Assembly (NCBI GenBank): GCA_033032865.1 | Contig: JAWHQI010000259.1 | Span: forward strand, 248,001-312,000 | Length of the DNA stretch: 64,000 nt | Direction: 5' to 3' | Source: Dactylorhiza incarnata | Lineage: Eukaryota > Streptophyta > Magnoliopsida > Asparagales > Orchidaceae | Notes under the pieces: model-generated | The model's input: only the letters and a program-made list of their open reading frames with translations | The model's database searches: none | What the model was told of the DNA's origin: nothing | Made by a program: the position numbers and the translations under genes | Shown here: piece by piece, positions 12,801-22,907 of the stretch | Position numbering within the stretch: position 1 is the stretch's first letter | Layout of the letters: the number at the start of each line of letters is the position of its first letter

Positions 12801-13034
12801 GAGATTGTGTTGCAATCCATCAACATGAGCAACTTTGGTGATGGTGACAATCCCATTTGAAATATTACCATAACCTTTAGTTTTACCTCTTTCAGACCCT
12901 CCAAAGATAACCTTTGGTCCATTCCTTACAGTAGTGTAATCATTCAGCAAACTTTTTGCTCCAGTCATATGCATAGAGCACCCACTGTCCAAGTACCAGA
13001 TTGGAAGTTGATTGGTCTTTGGACAACCCTGCAA
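9825..13034 (-). CDS. pol: Sirevirus Pol polyprotein: protease, integrase, reverse transcriptase, RNase H
   Basis: This is an uninterrupted 1,069-codon frame. The order protease-integrase-RT-RNase H defines Ty1/copia. The aspartic protease motif [12 protein letters not shown] is at residues 13-25. The integrase HHCC zinc region is near 145-185, and the integrase triad is near D210, D272 (RSDHGTEF) and E309 (NGVAERRNR). RT motif [12 protein letters not shown] is near 668 and the catalytic YVDDIIFGS near 755. RNase H ([32 protein letters not shown]) fills the C-terminus. One unusual change is [11 protein letters not shown], where [11 protein letters not shown] is normal. The first codon given is a TTG; the frame is open a little further up and overlaps gag by about one base step, so Pol is expected to be made as a Gag fusion. 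It could be functional if a start or frameshift is supplied. Confidence 0.93.
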   Translation of the reverse strand: MQGCPKTNQLPIWYLDSGCSMHMTGAKSLLNDYTTVRNGPKVIFGGSERGKTKGYGNISNGIVTITKVAHVDGLQHNLISISQLCDIGYDISFHKDECLIKKENEIILSGTRSGNIYCLNFICSDQVNSICLVAENKISGSIQWHKKLAHINYKTINKLISKDLVRAGPKWKCVHESPCHACQMGKQTKSSFKPIGEKDSIRCLYLLHMDLFGPMSIHSLGGKSYTLVIVDDYSRFTWVFFLKHKSDTLEILTSFVRKITNEIGNFVAKIRSDHGTEFQSGAMTKFCENLGISQEFSSPRTPQQNGVAERRNRTLIEASMSMLSDSSLPEYFWAEAINTACHVQNKALINKRLDKTPYELLKGRKPTLAYFKIFGSKCFVLNNGKHHLTKFAEKAIEAIFVGYSSQSRAYRIFNKESNRIEESVHVVFDETSLIYKDLGSLSSCAGSTQKLKEMNINEQQNENNEETNETTIVTREDELQVEDNYEEPIAVEEPLHPEPLEEPTQTEASEFQRENERWRDATKHLKDHPKEQIIGNPNDGVQTRRGNSIHEALHHSFLSKIEPKKFVEANKDTSWISAMQEELNQFERCKVWILVPRPKKHKVIGTKWVFRNKLDENGVIIKNKARLVAQGYRQEEGIDFDQVFAHVARLEAIRLFLAFAAHTGFVVYQMDVKSAFLNGTILEEVYVEQPPGFIDSTHPNHVYLLLKALYGLKQAPRAWYETLSRFLIENKFSRRKIDKTLFLRIVKGHIILVQIYVDDIIFGSTDNNLCKRFANLMQGKFEMSSMGELKYFLGLQVKPSEEGIFISQTKYTKEIIKKFGMENSTIMKTPMEANMALDKDEKGKPIDETLYRGIIGSFLYLTASRPDIMFSTCVCARYQVNPKESHYTVVKRILRYLKGTLDLGLWYPRSNDFELIGFSDADFAGCKEDRKSTSGTCQFLGKRLISWSSRKQTSVAISTAESEYISAGNCCAQLLWIQHQLQDYKVQLSKSPLFCDSTSAIAIANNPVSHSRTKHIEIRYHFIREHVENGDISIEYVPTKKQVADIFTKPLDETKFNNFKIELGMLKMD

Positions 13035-13041
13035 GGAGAAA

Positions 13042-15429
13042 TTACCTTTTCTTAGGAGCCCACACCAAGTTGGGTCCTAGAACCTTGTTAGTATGATATG
13101 GAATATTTAGTTGTTGAATAATTCTTGGAAATGTGAGAGTTGTCATAGGTCTGAATACTGGTCTCCCAGAGTTGAATCTTGGAACAGTTGGATTGAACCA
13201 ACAGTCAAATGCAAAATGCCCAACCCTTCCACAGCACCAGCATTCATATCTATTATATCTCCTTGGAGGTCTTCTTACTTCTTTATGTTGACTTATATTT
13301 TGCTTAATTGCCTTATTCACAGGAGCTATGTAATTTGTTCTAGTAAATTTTATTGGTTCAGTTTTCTTTCCATCAGTGGTTTTTACTTTAGGTCTTAGTT
13401 CCTTTCTTTTGAATTTAGTATTTGCTTTAAATACAAAGGAATCATGATGAGTTAATACTTTTTCTTTGCATAGAGGTTTGGCATTATTGTTACTTGGTTG
13501 AATTAAATTATATTTGCTATTAGAACATTCACCCTTATAAAACTTATGCACACATTTTTGATCATGCTTGTTTGTGATAGACATGACTTTGTTAAACTTT
13601 AAAGGTTGTATAGGTGCCTTGTCATTACTTTTAGGGTTTTTATCTGCATTCCTATCATATCCTATGCCACATCTGTATTGTGAAGAGAATGTGTCTATTA
13701 TAGGAAGAATAGAACTTTGCTACAAGTTTTTTTCTGCTAGGAGTTTTGCTTCAAGTTCTTTTATTAACTTTTTCTTGGTGCTCAATGTTTGTATGTGAAT
13801 AATAGACATGACTTTTAGTTTACTAAGTTCTTTACTTGTCTGATTCAGCCTCTCAGCTGTCTCAGAATTTTGAGAATCAGTTTGCTTTAATTCAGATATT
13901 TCTTTTTGTAACCTTTTATTATGCCTTTTGCTTTTCTTAAGTGCTTTAAGAATTAATTGTTATTTTTCAATAATTTCATCTATATGAAGTTTGGATTGTG
14001 AGTCATTTACATCAGAAGAGAATGAATCTATTTCAGTTTCAGAATTAGAATCAGAAAGAGGAGTTTTATCAAGTACCTTTATATCAATAGTTGTCTCCTG
14101 ATTTTCTTGATCACTCAATGCCATGAGTCCTGCATTTTCTTTTTCATCCTCTTCACTATCAGACCTTGATAGTGGGGCTTTTATCATAGGTCTATCATTT
14201 AGACTGTCTTCATTTTCATTGACAGCCATCAGAGCTATGAGTGCCTCCTCACTATCTGAGTCTGATGACTGAGATTCACTATCACTAAGAGTGACCTTGC
14301 CCTTTTTGGCTATTAGACTCTTCTCAAGTCTTTTGTCAGATTTGTACTTTCTTTCATCAGATTTCTTGTTGTTCTTTCTTTTTGAAGGACAATCAGCAAT
14401 CATGTGTCCTGATTTGCTGCAACCAAAACACACAATTTCTTCTGAATTAATTTTATTGTGTTTAGAATTGTACCTGTCCTTCTTGGAGTCTTGTTTGAAT
14501 CCCTCTGACAAATTTGAATGCTTCTTAGATTTGGATAACTGAGAGGGTCTAGTTTTCCAGTGTTGTTTTCTCCTCAACATTCTTTTTAGTTGTTTGGTAA
14601 AGAGTGCCAATTCACCATCTGATATTTCAGAATCAGAATTACTGGTTTCTGATTCTTCTGATTCAGATGGAATCCTGGGAGATAATACCATTCTTTCTTT
14701 GCTTTTCTTTGAACTTTCTGCTTTCAAGGCAATAGGATTTTCCCTGCTGTGTCCTTCCTCAGCTTTTCTGGTATTCAGATGAAGTTCATGAGAAAGTAGT
14801 TTCCCATATAAGTTTTGTGGCTGAATGTTTCCCAGATTTCCCATTTCTCTGATTGCACAGATCTTGATATCCCATTCTTTGTTCAGTGATCTTAAGAACT
14901 TATCATTCAGCTCATAATCTGAGAAAGTTCTTCCATAAGTCTTTAGGCCATTTACAATCTTGAAGAATTTTTCATAGCATATTGTTATTGAGTCTTTCTT
15001 GTCTTGTCTGAAGGCTTCATATTGCTGATTTAGAAGTGACTTTCTGTCATCTCTGACTTCTTCAGTCCCTTCCATATAGACAATAAGAGATTCCCACATT
15101 TCTTTGGCAGTTTTGCAATGGACTAAATTTTGGAAGGTTGAATCTTCAATAGCACTAACAATGATGTTCTGAGCTCTCTTGTCCATAGAGGCCAGGATCA
15201 CTTCATCTTTGGTCATCTCTGAATAAGTTTTAGGAGTCTTAATATTTCCATTTGTAAGTGAAACTTTCATAGGAACAAAAGGTCCCTCTAGAACTGTTAT
15301 GTAAATCCTAGGATCAGATGCTTCCATGAAAAGTCTGACTCTTTCTTTCCAAATACCAAAGTTTTCTTTTCTGCAGATGGGAAGCTTCATAGATGTGAAT
15401 TCTTTGCTTCCTTCTGTATTAGCCATCAT
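13042..15429 (-). pseudogene. gag: Sirevirus Gag, two in-frame stops
   Basis: One frame of about 795 codons runs from ATG 15429 to the stop at 13042, broken by TAA (13962-13960) and TAG (13722-13720). The N-terminus (about residues 15-230) is a UBN2/DUF4219-type copia Gag (KLPICRKENFGIWKERV). A first CCHC zinc knuckle, CFGCSKSGHMIADC, is near residue 335. Acidic serine-rich and coiled-coil-like stretches follow. A second knuckle, CWCCGRVGHFAFDC, is near residue 730. A long Gag fits Sireviruses. The last codons and the start of Pol are offset by one base at an A run (13047-13052). Removing one base there would make Gag and Pol continuous, so this is either a mutation or a frameshift site. Confidence 0.88.
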
Positions 15430-15496
15430 GACTTTAGAAATCTACCCTTAGGAGGATCTTGTTCAGGCTGTTAAACTTTTTCTTGAACAACCTACC

Positions 15497-15509
15497 CTCT
15501 GATACCACT
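15497..15509 (-). promoter_or_regulatory. tRNA primer-binding site of the inner Sirevirus
   Basis: Next to the 5' LTR the minus strand reads TGGTATCAGAG, complementary to the 3' end of initiator methionine tRNA. This is the usual primer for copia minus-strand synthesis. Confidence 0.9.
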
Positions 15510-17069
15510 TGAAAGACTTTAATTAAGGGTAGATAATCACCTAGGGGGGGGGGGGGGGGTGAATAGATTATTTAAAAACTACTACGATTCTTGACTATAA
15601 TCGAGATAAAACTGATCAGAGCTTTCAACAAATAAAGATATACACAGAAAAGAACACACATAATTTTTATAGTGGTTCCCCGTATCTTGGGTAATCCACT
15701 TTCCCCCTTCTCCCCTTCTAGCAGTGTGGTAGATAGAGGTTATAACTCCTCCAGATCTCAGACCACAAACAGGTCTTACAGCTCAGATCACAACTGATCT
15801 TACAGTCTCAGATCCACAGATCTTACTAACTCAGATAAAACAGATCCTACCTCAGCCTTTATAACTAGGCCTACAGCTCAGATTCACCCCTGAATCTTAC
15901 AACTCAGATCACACCTGATCCTACAACTCAGATCCTTGACAGATCCTACACTCAGATCTGACAACTCAAATCCTACAGAAATTTATAAAGGGGATTACAA
16001 ATACTTAGACTCAGATACGAGATTGTTGAGCCTTCTTGATCTATCTAAATGATCAGACAGAAATCTTCAGTAGAACAGCAGCAGCAAATGATCTTCTTGA
16101 TTCGACAGGCTGTGATGACTGTTCTTCTTCCTGGGAAGACAAATTCTTCCTTCTTGATCTTCTTCTTTCAGAGAGAGGTATCAGCACAAGATTGCAGAAT
16201 AAGATCTTCAATTTAGAATGGTTCTGAAAAGGAAGACAACTTCAACAGATTCTATCTCAAACTCTCTCAAAATGATGGAGACGATAATTGCTTTTGAGAA
16301 GATAGGAAAACTTTTCTAACTTCACTTTTCTTCACTTCATAACTTGGATTAACTGCACAACCCATAGGTCATGCCTTCTATTTATAGCCCGCCATCTGCA
16401 ATGTCTGTTACGCTTCTCCACGTCAGCATGACGTTACGTCTTCAACGGTCTTTAATGAAAACAAAAGCTCAGCTAGCTGTGGAAGATATTCCTCAGTTCA
16501 GAGTATTTGTAGAAGAGGCGTTGAGCACTTAACATCTCTGTCGACGCTTTTCCAGTTAGGCGTCGAGCGATATTTAGACGCTCGACGCATACTCCTTAGA
16601 CTGAAGCTCTCGACTCCTCCTTCTCAGGCGTTGAGCAAACATCACTTAGTCGACGCTTTTTATCTGAAGAAGTTGAGCAACATCCAGGGGCTCGACGCTT
16701 CATAACTAAGCCTTCATATCTCGACACTTCTGGTTGGCGCTGAGCTGACTGAAGTTAAGTCGACACTTCTCTTTCCAAGGCGTCGAGCGACACAACTTGG
16801 CTCGACGCTTCCAAAATTGATCTCAGAACTTCAGCGGCGACCTTGTCTATTTGAGTAGTAGACATGAGTCAACGCTTCTGGGTCACAGGCGTCGAGCAAT
16901 GTATGATGTCTCGACGCTTGTGAACTTGAATGAATTCCATGAACTTTTTGCCTGACCTGATCTCCTGCACATTGATTCTAGAGAGTATATCAAATACATT
17001 CTGAGATATATCTTTGACTTATGAATGGACTTCTCCAAATCTAAGACATTGTGGGCAATGATCCCAACA
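15510..17069 (-). repeat. 5' LTR of inner Sirevirus
   Basis: It is 1,560 bp and pairs with 4955-6509. The TATAAATAG box is on the minus strand near 16386-16378 and the TCGACG motif field is at about 16515-16920. The G run near 15546 is about 17 long. Confidence 0.93.
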
Positions 17070-17074
17070 CCCTA

Positions 17075-18439
17075 TGAGGATTCTCTGGAAAGAGAGCTAA
17101 CGCCCCGCGTTAGTAGTTAACGCCCCGCGTTAACATCCATCGAGAAAAGAATCTGCTGAGAAGAAAACCGCTGAGAAGGAAGCTGCGTTCGACGAATGGA
17201 ACCTGCGTTTGACGAACGAGGGGCTGCGTTCGACGAAATTTCCTGCGCTCGACGAATTTGCGCTCAACAAGCTGCGTTCGATGAACGAGTATCTCCGTTC
17301 GACGAACAGAGTCTGCGTTCGACGAACTGAACTGCGTTCGACGAACTGAGTCTGCGTTCGACGAATTCCTGCGCTCGACGAACTGAACTGCGCTCGACGC
17401 TTTGAAGATAACTGCGCTCGGCTTATTGCGTTCGACGAACTGAACTGCGATCGATGATTTGGAGCGTTCGACGAACGGAACTGCGATCGACGAATTAAAG
17501 TTATCTCCGTTCGACGAAGACGCGTTTGACAAATTTTGTTTCATTCGACGAACTTTCGATCTGCCATGATCCCGGTGTTTTGCACGGTCTCAGCAACTTC
17601 CAGACACGATGCTTAACGCTTGCATTAACCATAACGCCAGGCATTAGCTCCCGTATCTAGATAAAAGACCTGAGTTCGGTGTTCAAGTGAGTTTTGCTGA
17701 AGCCTTCACTCCAATCTTTTGAGAGAGCATTTCATCCCCGAATTCAGAGAAAACTCCCAACACCACCATTGAGGAACAAGAGTGAGAAGGAGATTTGCAA
17801 CGGTCAATTTGAAGAAGGACGCTCATTTCAACTCCGATGAGTATCAAAGCGTGTCTTCAACATCTCCTTCAGCACTCTTCAATATAGGGTCTTTTATTCT
17901 AATTTGTATCTTTATCTTTTCATTTACTTGTAACCGTAGTGAAATCGCCGCCTTGCGTGTGGCGATTAGATCCTTGTGCGGCTTAGGGGGTAATTCGCCG
18001 CATTGTGCTTGGCGACTAGGTCAAGGGTAGATCTAGGGGTGGCTAGAGGCCCTATCTGGGGATAGATAGGCTATAACCAACCGGTCATTGGGAGAAGGAC
18101 CGGTGAAGGAACAAAAAAGAGATCTTCAACTTGTCGCCTCAATTTCAAGCGTTATTGAAATATTATCCTTGTAATCATTTTGTGATATATAAAATTCCTT
18201 TTTTCACTATATCTATTTTTCTGGATTTGTATTTCATTTGAAATTGTGCAAGTAAAATCTCTTTGTTTATTTCTGCCAAAATATTTTCTGGAGGGATAAC
18301 GCCAGGCGTTAACTAGTCAACGCCAGGCGTTAGCATCAGTGCTAAAAAGTTTTCTGGTTCTTTAAAATCTGTCAGTTTATCTTAAAAATAGTAAACCCCT
18401 TATTCACCCCCCCCTCTAAGGGCGCCATCATATCCAACA
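17075..18439 (+). repeat. 3' LTR of the outer Sirevirus, second part
   Basis: It continues the LTR that starts at 4846 and ends CATATCCAACA at 18439, giving a total of about 1,474 bp. It holds near-palindromes TTAACGCCCCGCGTTA near 17097-17131 and TAACGCCAGGCGTTA near 18296-18333. A degenerate array of GTTCGACGAAC units runs over about 17183-17545. A TATA-like AGATAAAAG lies about 110 bp after the array (near 17657). A C-rich run before TCTAAGGGCGCC near the end resembles the C run of the inner LTR. Confidence 0.82.
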
Positions 18440-19233
18440 TGCATGTCATAACATAAGTATTGTATTTCAACCCCTACCCTTATCGTATAAATCGGCATGA
18501 GATTTTTTATACGATAGACCTTGCTAAACGACCCCTTGGTTTATAGGTCTGTATGAGCATTCCTATCAATCAAATGTTACTTTTCTTACTTAATTTACTT
18601 CACTATGTTATTATTATTCTTCACCTTGTTTTATTTACTGCTTCAATTATATATATACATCTGTGTAGTGGTAGATATTCATGTAGCTAGGCCATGTCAT
18701 CTGATTTGTTATATACCCCTTGCTGTCCTCCGCTTCATCCCTCCCACACGGTGCCTAGGAGCCACTGGGGGATGGGTGGGGGGAAATGAGGCTTAGTCTT
18801 TTTGACTAACGGTCGGTGGACCATATCATTTTAGGCGACCGAGGAGATGCAACACCACCAGAGGCCGGTGCCGATGGAGGCGGGCCAGTCTAGCACAAGA
18901 GCACCAGTCTCACGATCCGTGAGTGTGTTTCTAGTAGATTTTGCTTCTGCGAGTGATTTTGTAGTGAGGACTTGATGTACTGGGCATGAGCCCTTTTTAT
19001 TGCTACCTCTTTATTTCATTTATTATCTGTGGACATCTTTCATTATAATTTATATATTATGTGATGTGGACTTGAACTTAGTTTTGGTTCAATTGTACTT
19101 TTCTTTCTCTGTGATCGATATGACCGACAGAATTGACATTTTGTAGTGACGACCTTCCCGAGTGTTGGTGTCACCGCAAAGCGGCAGTTCTAGTCATAAG
19201 ATCCGGTTTTGTAGCAAAAAAGGGGGTCTTACA
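18440..19233 (-). repeat. Probable Ty3/gypsy LTR (solo or partial)
   Basis: On the minus strand it begins TGTAAGACCCCCTTTTTTGC, a start common in Del/Tekay-type plant gypsy LTRs. It ends GTTATGACATGCA, so it is bounded by TG and CA. A TATATAAAT box lies inside near 19050. No coding domain adjoins it. The left end touches the outer Sirevirus LTR, which probably inserted at or into it, so it may be truncated. Confidence 0.45.
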
Positions 19234-20560
19234 TGACAGGCTCCGGGCTTCACCCATATCAAATAATTAATGCAGTTTAAATAAACACATAATTAATTAA
19301 TTAATACTGAAAAATAATTATATAATATTTTTCATTTTTTTTAAAACATCATTATTATTCATATATTATTAATTTTTAATTTTTAATTTTTTAAATTAAA
19401 TTGATTGATTTTCATCATTATTTTTCAAATCAACTTTAATAAAGTTGACATGCCTAATAATAGCCTACCATAGTAGGTATATGAGCTCTACTAAATTTTT
19501 TTCAATTTTATGGATTTTCATTGTTGTTTTTTATTTGAGAATATGATGTAATTACTTAAATAGACATTATATTTTTTTAAAGGCAGTTATTATTAGCATC
19601 ACACTTTTGGCTACCCGCAACTGTTTGATAACCGCAAATCACTATTTTTAAAAATGGATATCCGCAAACAAAAATATTATCCGCAAGCAGAATTTTTTGA
19701 GAAATGATACCATTCACAGGTAGGCAATGTGCTTTGCCGTTGAACTTGTTAGAGAGATTACGTTGGAGGAGAAACTTCCCCATCAGGAGTTACTATTGAA
19801 AAATGAAGATGTTGCTGGTTTCTATATATTACCAAACAATCTCTTGAAATCCGGGGAGAACCTAATTGTTTTCTGTTAATTCGGGTTATGTTATCAGGTA
19901 AACTAGAGATTCAGGAATTTTATTCTTCTTGTAATTCATTGAGCGACAAACCCCATTTGTGAAGGAGATGACATGCGGAAAGCTAAAAGTCATAAACCTT
20001 CCTGTGATGATCTGGAGGAGCTTATGAGTAGCAATGTTAAGTCAAATATTCTATCACGGGCCTTAACCAAAGCTAAAGAACTTTTTATCAGGCATGCCGA
20101 TCTGCCTCCTCTGCTATGTTTCAAAGCAGAGCATAGAAAATGAAGGAAACAACTTCTTGGCCAGCAGGGACAACGATTTTGTTAGCATGAAATGTTACTG
20201 GTTGAATACATGAGTAGAAAACGAAAAAAGAAGGCTTCCAACGAGAAAGATCCGGCGATTTCACACCCAATAATTGGACTATATGTTTTCATCTTTAATT
20301 GGAGGAGGAGGTCACTGCGGTTAGGTGTTTTAGAAAGTCTTAGAAAATGAAAAAAACGAGTGCTAATAGTCATATGCATAGTGCTAATAACAACCAACTT
20401 TAAAAAAAAATAAATTATAATATATATTAGATTATTAGATAACAACAATAAGAAATATTTCCGGATACAACTTTTCACTAATATAGTAAAGATATATATT
20501 CGTTTTTAAGATATTTGGATAAGACAGGTGTTTAGCAGTGTGTCCAAGGATTCTATTTCT
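19234..20560. other. Region upstream of the PP2C gene, no recognised gene
   Basis: The first part (19260-19600) is very AT-rich. A 56-residue ORF at 19973-20143 (+) starts MRKAKSHKPSCDDLEELMSS; it could be an exon relic but I recognise no family. Nothing else is supported. Confidence 0.4.
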
Positions 20561-20562
20561 TT

Positions 20563-20626
20563 ATTTATATTTATTTATAAGACGGTTAGCGACAAGCAAT
20601 TGAACAAAGAAGAGGGTTGGATTGGA

Positions 20627-20660
<34 letters not shown>

Positions 20661-21093
20661 CTACTGGATCGGGTCAAAAAAGGTTTGAATTTTTTTTGCC
20701 GTCTGGTTCTTCGCCGATCGAGCTGTATATCTCTAGCTCTCGAGCGTTCTTTCCTCATCCACTTTCTCCGGCCACCGGCGGTAATCCTTAACTCCTCGAT
20801 TGCTGTCAATTTCTGTCACATGATTATCTCTTTAATTCCTTCCCGCTTGATCAGATATTTCTGCGATTTCGTGGTTGGCAGAATAAAGGTGGGTAGAAAG
20901 GGAGATTCTCCAATTGCGAAGATAGATTCGCGTTGATTTGTTCGTAACGGATTGCATTGGACTGTCGATCACTGGTGGCAACGGAGGAGGCAGTTTCTCG
21001 CCGGAAGAATCGACGGAACCTTCAATAGAAATCGGGGGAGTCAACTGTTTATCTAGTCTGGAGTGCATATTTAATTTAATCAGGGCCCTAAAT
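20563..21093 (+). promoter_or_regulatory. Likely core promoter and 5' leader of the PP2C gene with GA microsatellite
   Basis: A TATTTATAAG element near 20571-20580 is followed about 50 bp later by a pure GA repeat (20629-20658), then GC-richer leader sequence up to the ATG at 21094. GA/CT repeats near transcription starts are common in plant 5' leaders. The transcription start is inferred, not seen. Confidence 0.45.
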
Positions 21094-21363
21094 ATGGGGT
21101 CCTGCCTGTCCTCAGACGGCGGTGGCGGGCGGAGCAGTTTGGGGTCGTCGGCGTCTGGACCTGGGTCCAGATCTAAGAAGGGGAAAAAAGCAGGGAGGAG
21201 GAGGAGGAGGAATAGTTCATCCCGGTACGAGTCGAACCACGGTGATGATCTGCTACATAATATCCCGGGAAGGATGTTCCTCAATGGGGCAAGCGGCATA
21301 GCCTCACTTTTCAGCCAGCAAGGAAAGAAAGGGACGAACCAGGATGCCATGATTGTTTGGGAG
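21094..21363 (+). CDS. Protein phosphatase 2C (clade-E type), exon 1
   Basis: This is the first coding exon (90 codons) of a metal-dependent Ser/Thr phosphatase of the PPM/PP2C family. The start MGSCLS gives a glycine at position 2 and a nearby cysteine, a candidate N-myristoylation/palmitoylation signal for membrane attachment, as in related plant PP2Cs. A glycine/serine-rich and basic stretch follows, then the family hallmark SLFSQQGKKGTNQDAMIVWE. The exon ends at GAG before GTAAGA (phase 0). It joins exon 2 as ...MIVWE|SFGSKTDTVF..., exactly as expected for the family. The ATG is the first in frame ahead of the conserved region. Orthologues are typically 430-500 residues and 332 are in this window. 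The role in dephosphorylation is known for the family; the substrate is unknown. Confidence 0.9.
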
Positions 21364-21627
21364 GTAAGATTCTTAACAATTATCCCAAATTTGGCTGGAT
21401 TTCTTGCTCGTGTTTGTGTTTCATCTTGTATTCCTGAAAATTCATAATCAACCCATAGATTATTGGGATTTCATTTCCTTCACTTGGTTTCAATCTAGAA
21501 AAAGAACTAGTTGAGTCCTGCTGGTATGTTCTTCTCATGAGTTGTTTCTACTCTAACTAGAAAGGCTCCTTGATTGCTTTTTTAATTAGTAATTTGTTGG
21601 TGAGCCTTTTCTTTTCCTTTCTTTCTT

Positions 21628-22897
21628 GGTAAAATCCTTGAATCAGTCCCTAAAGTTATGCTCCTTTATGAAATAGATCCCTCAAGTTATAATAACAAAA
21701 ATTTAGTCTCCAACTTTAATGAAGGGCGCTCTTACTAGCAAACCCGATTTGGATGTTAGCAAATCATAAAAGACCGGGTTCAGGAAATTTACACCTTTTT
21801 TTTCATTCCTAAAAAAATCTGCCAGCAAACCACTAAATTCACCGCCTTGTTTATCCGCGTGGGATGGGGGAGAGGGTTGTTGGGGCCGGCGAGTGTGGCT
21901 AGGCTCTGCGCTGGCCGAAGGTGGGTTCGGGCTTAAGTAAGTGTTTTTCTAACCTCTGTATTGGATCGGAACTGCAGCAAGCCACTAGCCTGTTGGAGGC
22001 TAGTAAGCGGCAACTCAAAGTTGTATGGCTGTCCGGCGGATTTGGAAAGTGATTTGCTGGTTTCAGGTGATGTTAATGCTGAGCAATCAGATGCAAATAG
22101 TGAGCAATCAGATGCAAATACTGAGCAAGCTGAAGATATCTCCTCCCCCGTTCAACTTCTTCAAATGCCTTCTCTAGTAACAGAATTGGTTTAGTTTAAT
22201 TTTAATCAAAGCTCATTGAGGAAATGCCGCAATGAATGACGCAGGTAATTTGCTTTAGCAAAAACCTTCTGCCCAAAGCCCATTGAATCATGAAGCAAGA
22301 CCATATGTTCTTGGGTCAGTGGAGTCCCTACTACATGTTTGGAAGTTCCGGCGGGCTTCCGACGCCGGTTGTTCAGCCACATGCAATTCAGACTGGTAGC
22401 CCACTGTCAAAAGATGTAAATGTTGCACGCAAAGAGAGAGTGGTGATGGTGAAGACGTGCCCAAAGAAGCGGCGTGCTGGATTTGAGGTCTCTCCGGACG
22501 GACATGGGGACTATCTATGCAGCCATCCGAGTCGACGAAGATTTGTTTTTTTTTTTGATGGTTTGCTAGTAACAACTTGGTTTTCAAATAGTCATTTTCG
22601 ATTTTTGTTGTTTGCTAGCATCCAAAATGGGTTTGTTAGTAACACCACCCTTAATGAAATGCTGAAATCAGTCCTAATTTGCGGGAGAAAGAAACTCGGT
22701 AGTGGGGTGGGGTGGGGTTAGGTTATTATTAAAATAAATATTATTTTACTATTTTGCCCTCAGATATTTAACAAAATATTAAATGGAACTAAAATCAAAT
22801 CTGAATTAAAGATGAGGGACTTATTTCAAGCAAATAATACTGAGGAACCTAATTCATAAAGTAGCATAACTTTGGGGACTGATTTAGGAGTTTATCC
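21628..22897. mobile_element. Mutator-like element carrying non-transposase sequence (Pack-MULE-like)
   Basis: It is 1,270 bp with long terminal inverted repeats. The left end GGTAAAATCCTTGAATCAGT matches the reverse complement of the right end, GGATAAACTCCTAAATCAGT, and the similarity continues for about 65-100 bp at roughly 80%. Both sides are flanked by TTTCTTTCTT (21618-21627 and 22898-22907), a 9-10 bp target duplication as made by Mutator-type transposases. The interior is much more GC-rich than the ends. It holds unrelated ORFs (21961-22194 and 22290-22721, +) that do not look like a transposase. I infer captured host sequence but do not recognise the donor gene. Confidence 0.72.
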
Positions 22898-22907
22898 TTT
22901 CTTTCTT

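Larger units (their letters stand above)
4955..17069 (-). mobile_element. Complete Sirevirus-type Ty1/copia retrotransposon with env-like gene
   Basis: The 12,115-bp element lies on the minus strand. It is flanked by a perfect 5-bp target duplication, CCCTA (4950-4954 and 17070-17074). LTRs are 4955-6509 and 15510-17069, and in + orientation both start TGAAAGACTTT and end GATCCCAACA. In transcription order it has the 5' LTR, a primer-binding site, gag (15429-13042), pol (about 13040-9825), a spacer with a repeat array and TATA box, an env-like ORF (9406-7061), a polypurine tract and the 3' LTR. The LTRs differ by a few percent at most by eye, so insertion is fairly recent. pol is open. gag and env-like each carry two in-frame stops, and gag and pol are offset by one base. 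The element sits inside the LTR of an older Sirevirus and is therefore younger than it. Confidence 0.95.

Noticed and set aside
17183..17545. Regular TTCGACGAAC units as a CRISPR or satellite array
   Set aside because: They are degenerate and irregularly spaced and lie within an LTR upstream of its TATA-like box.
19150..19200. Hairpin CCGCAAAGCGG followed by CTAGT as a Helitron 3' end
   Set aside because: It lies inside what reads better as a gypsy LTR starting TGTAAGACCC on the minus strand, and no TC-starting partner end was found.
20561..20936. ORFs across the GA repeat (both strands)
   Set aside because: They arise from the microsatellite and the 5' leader; no conserved domain.
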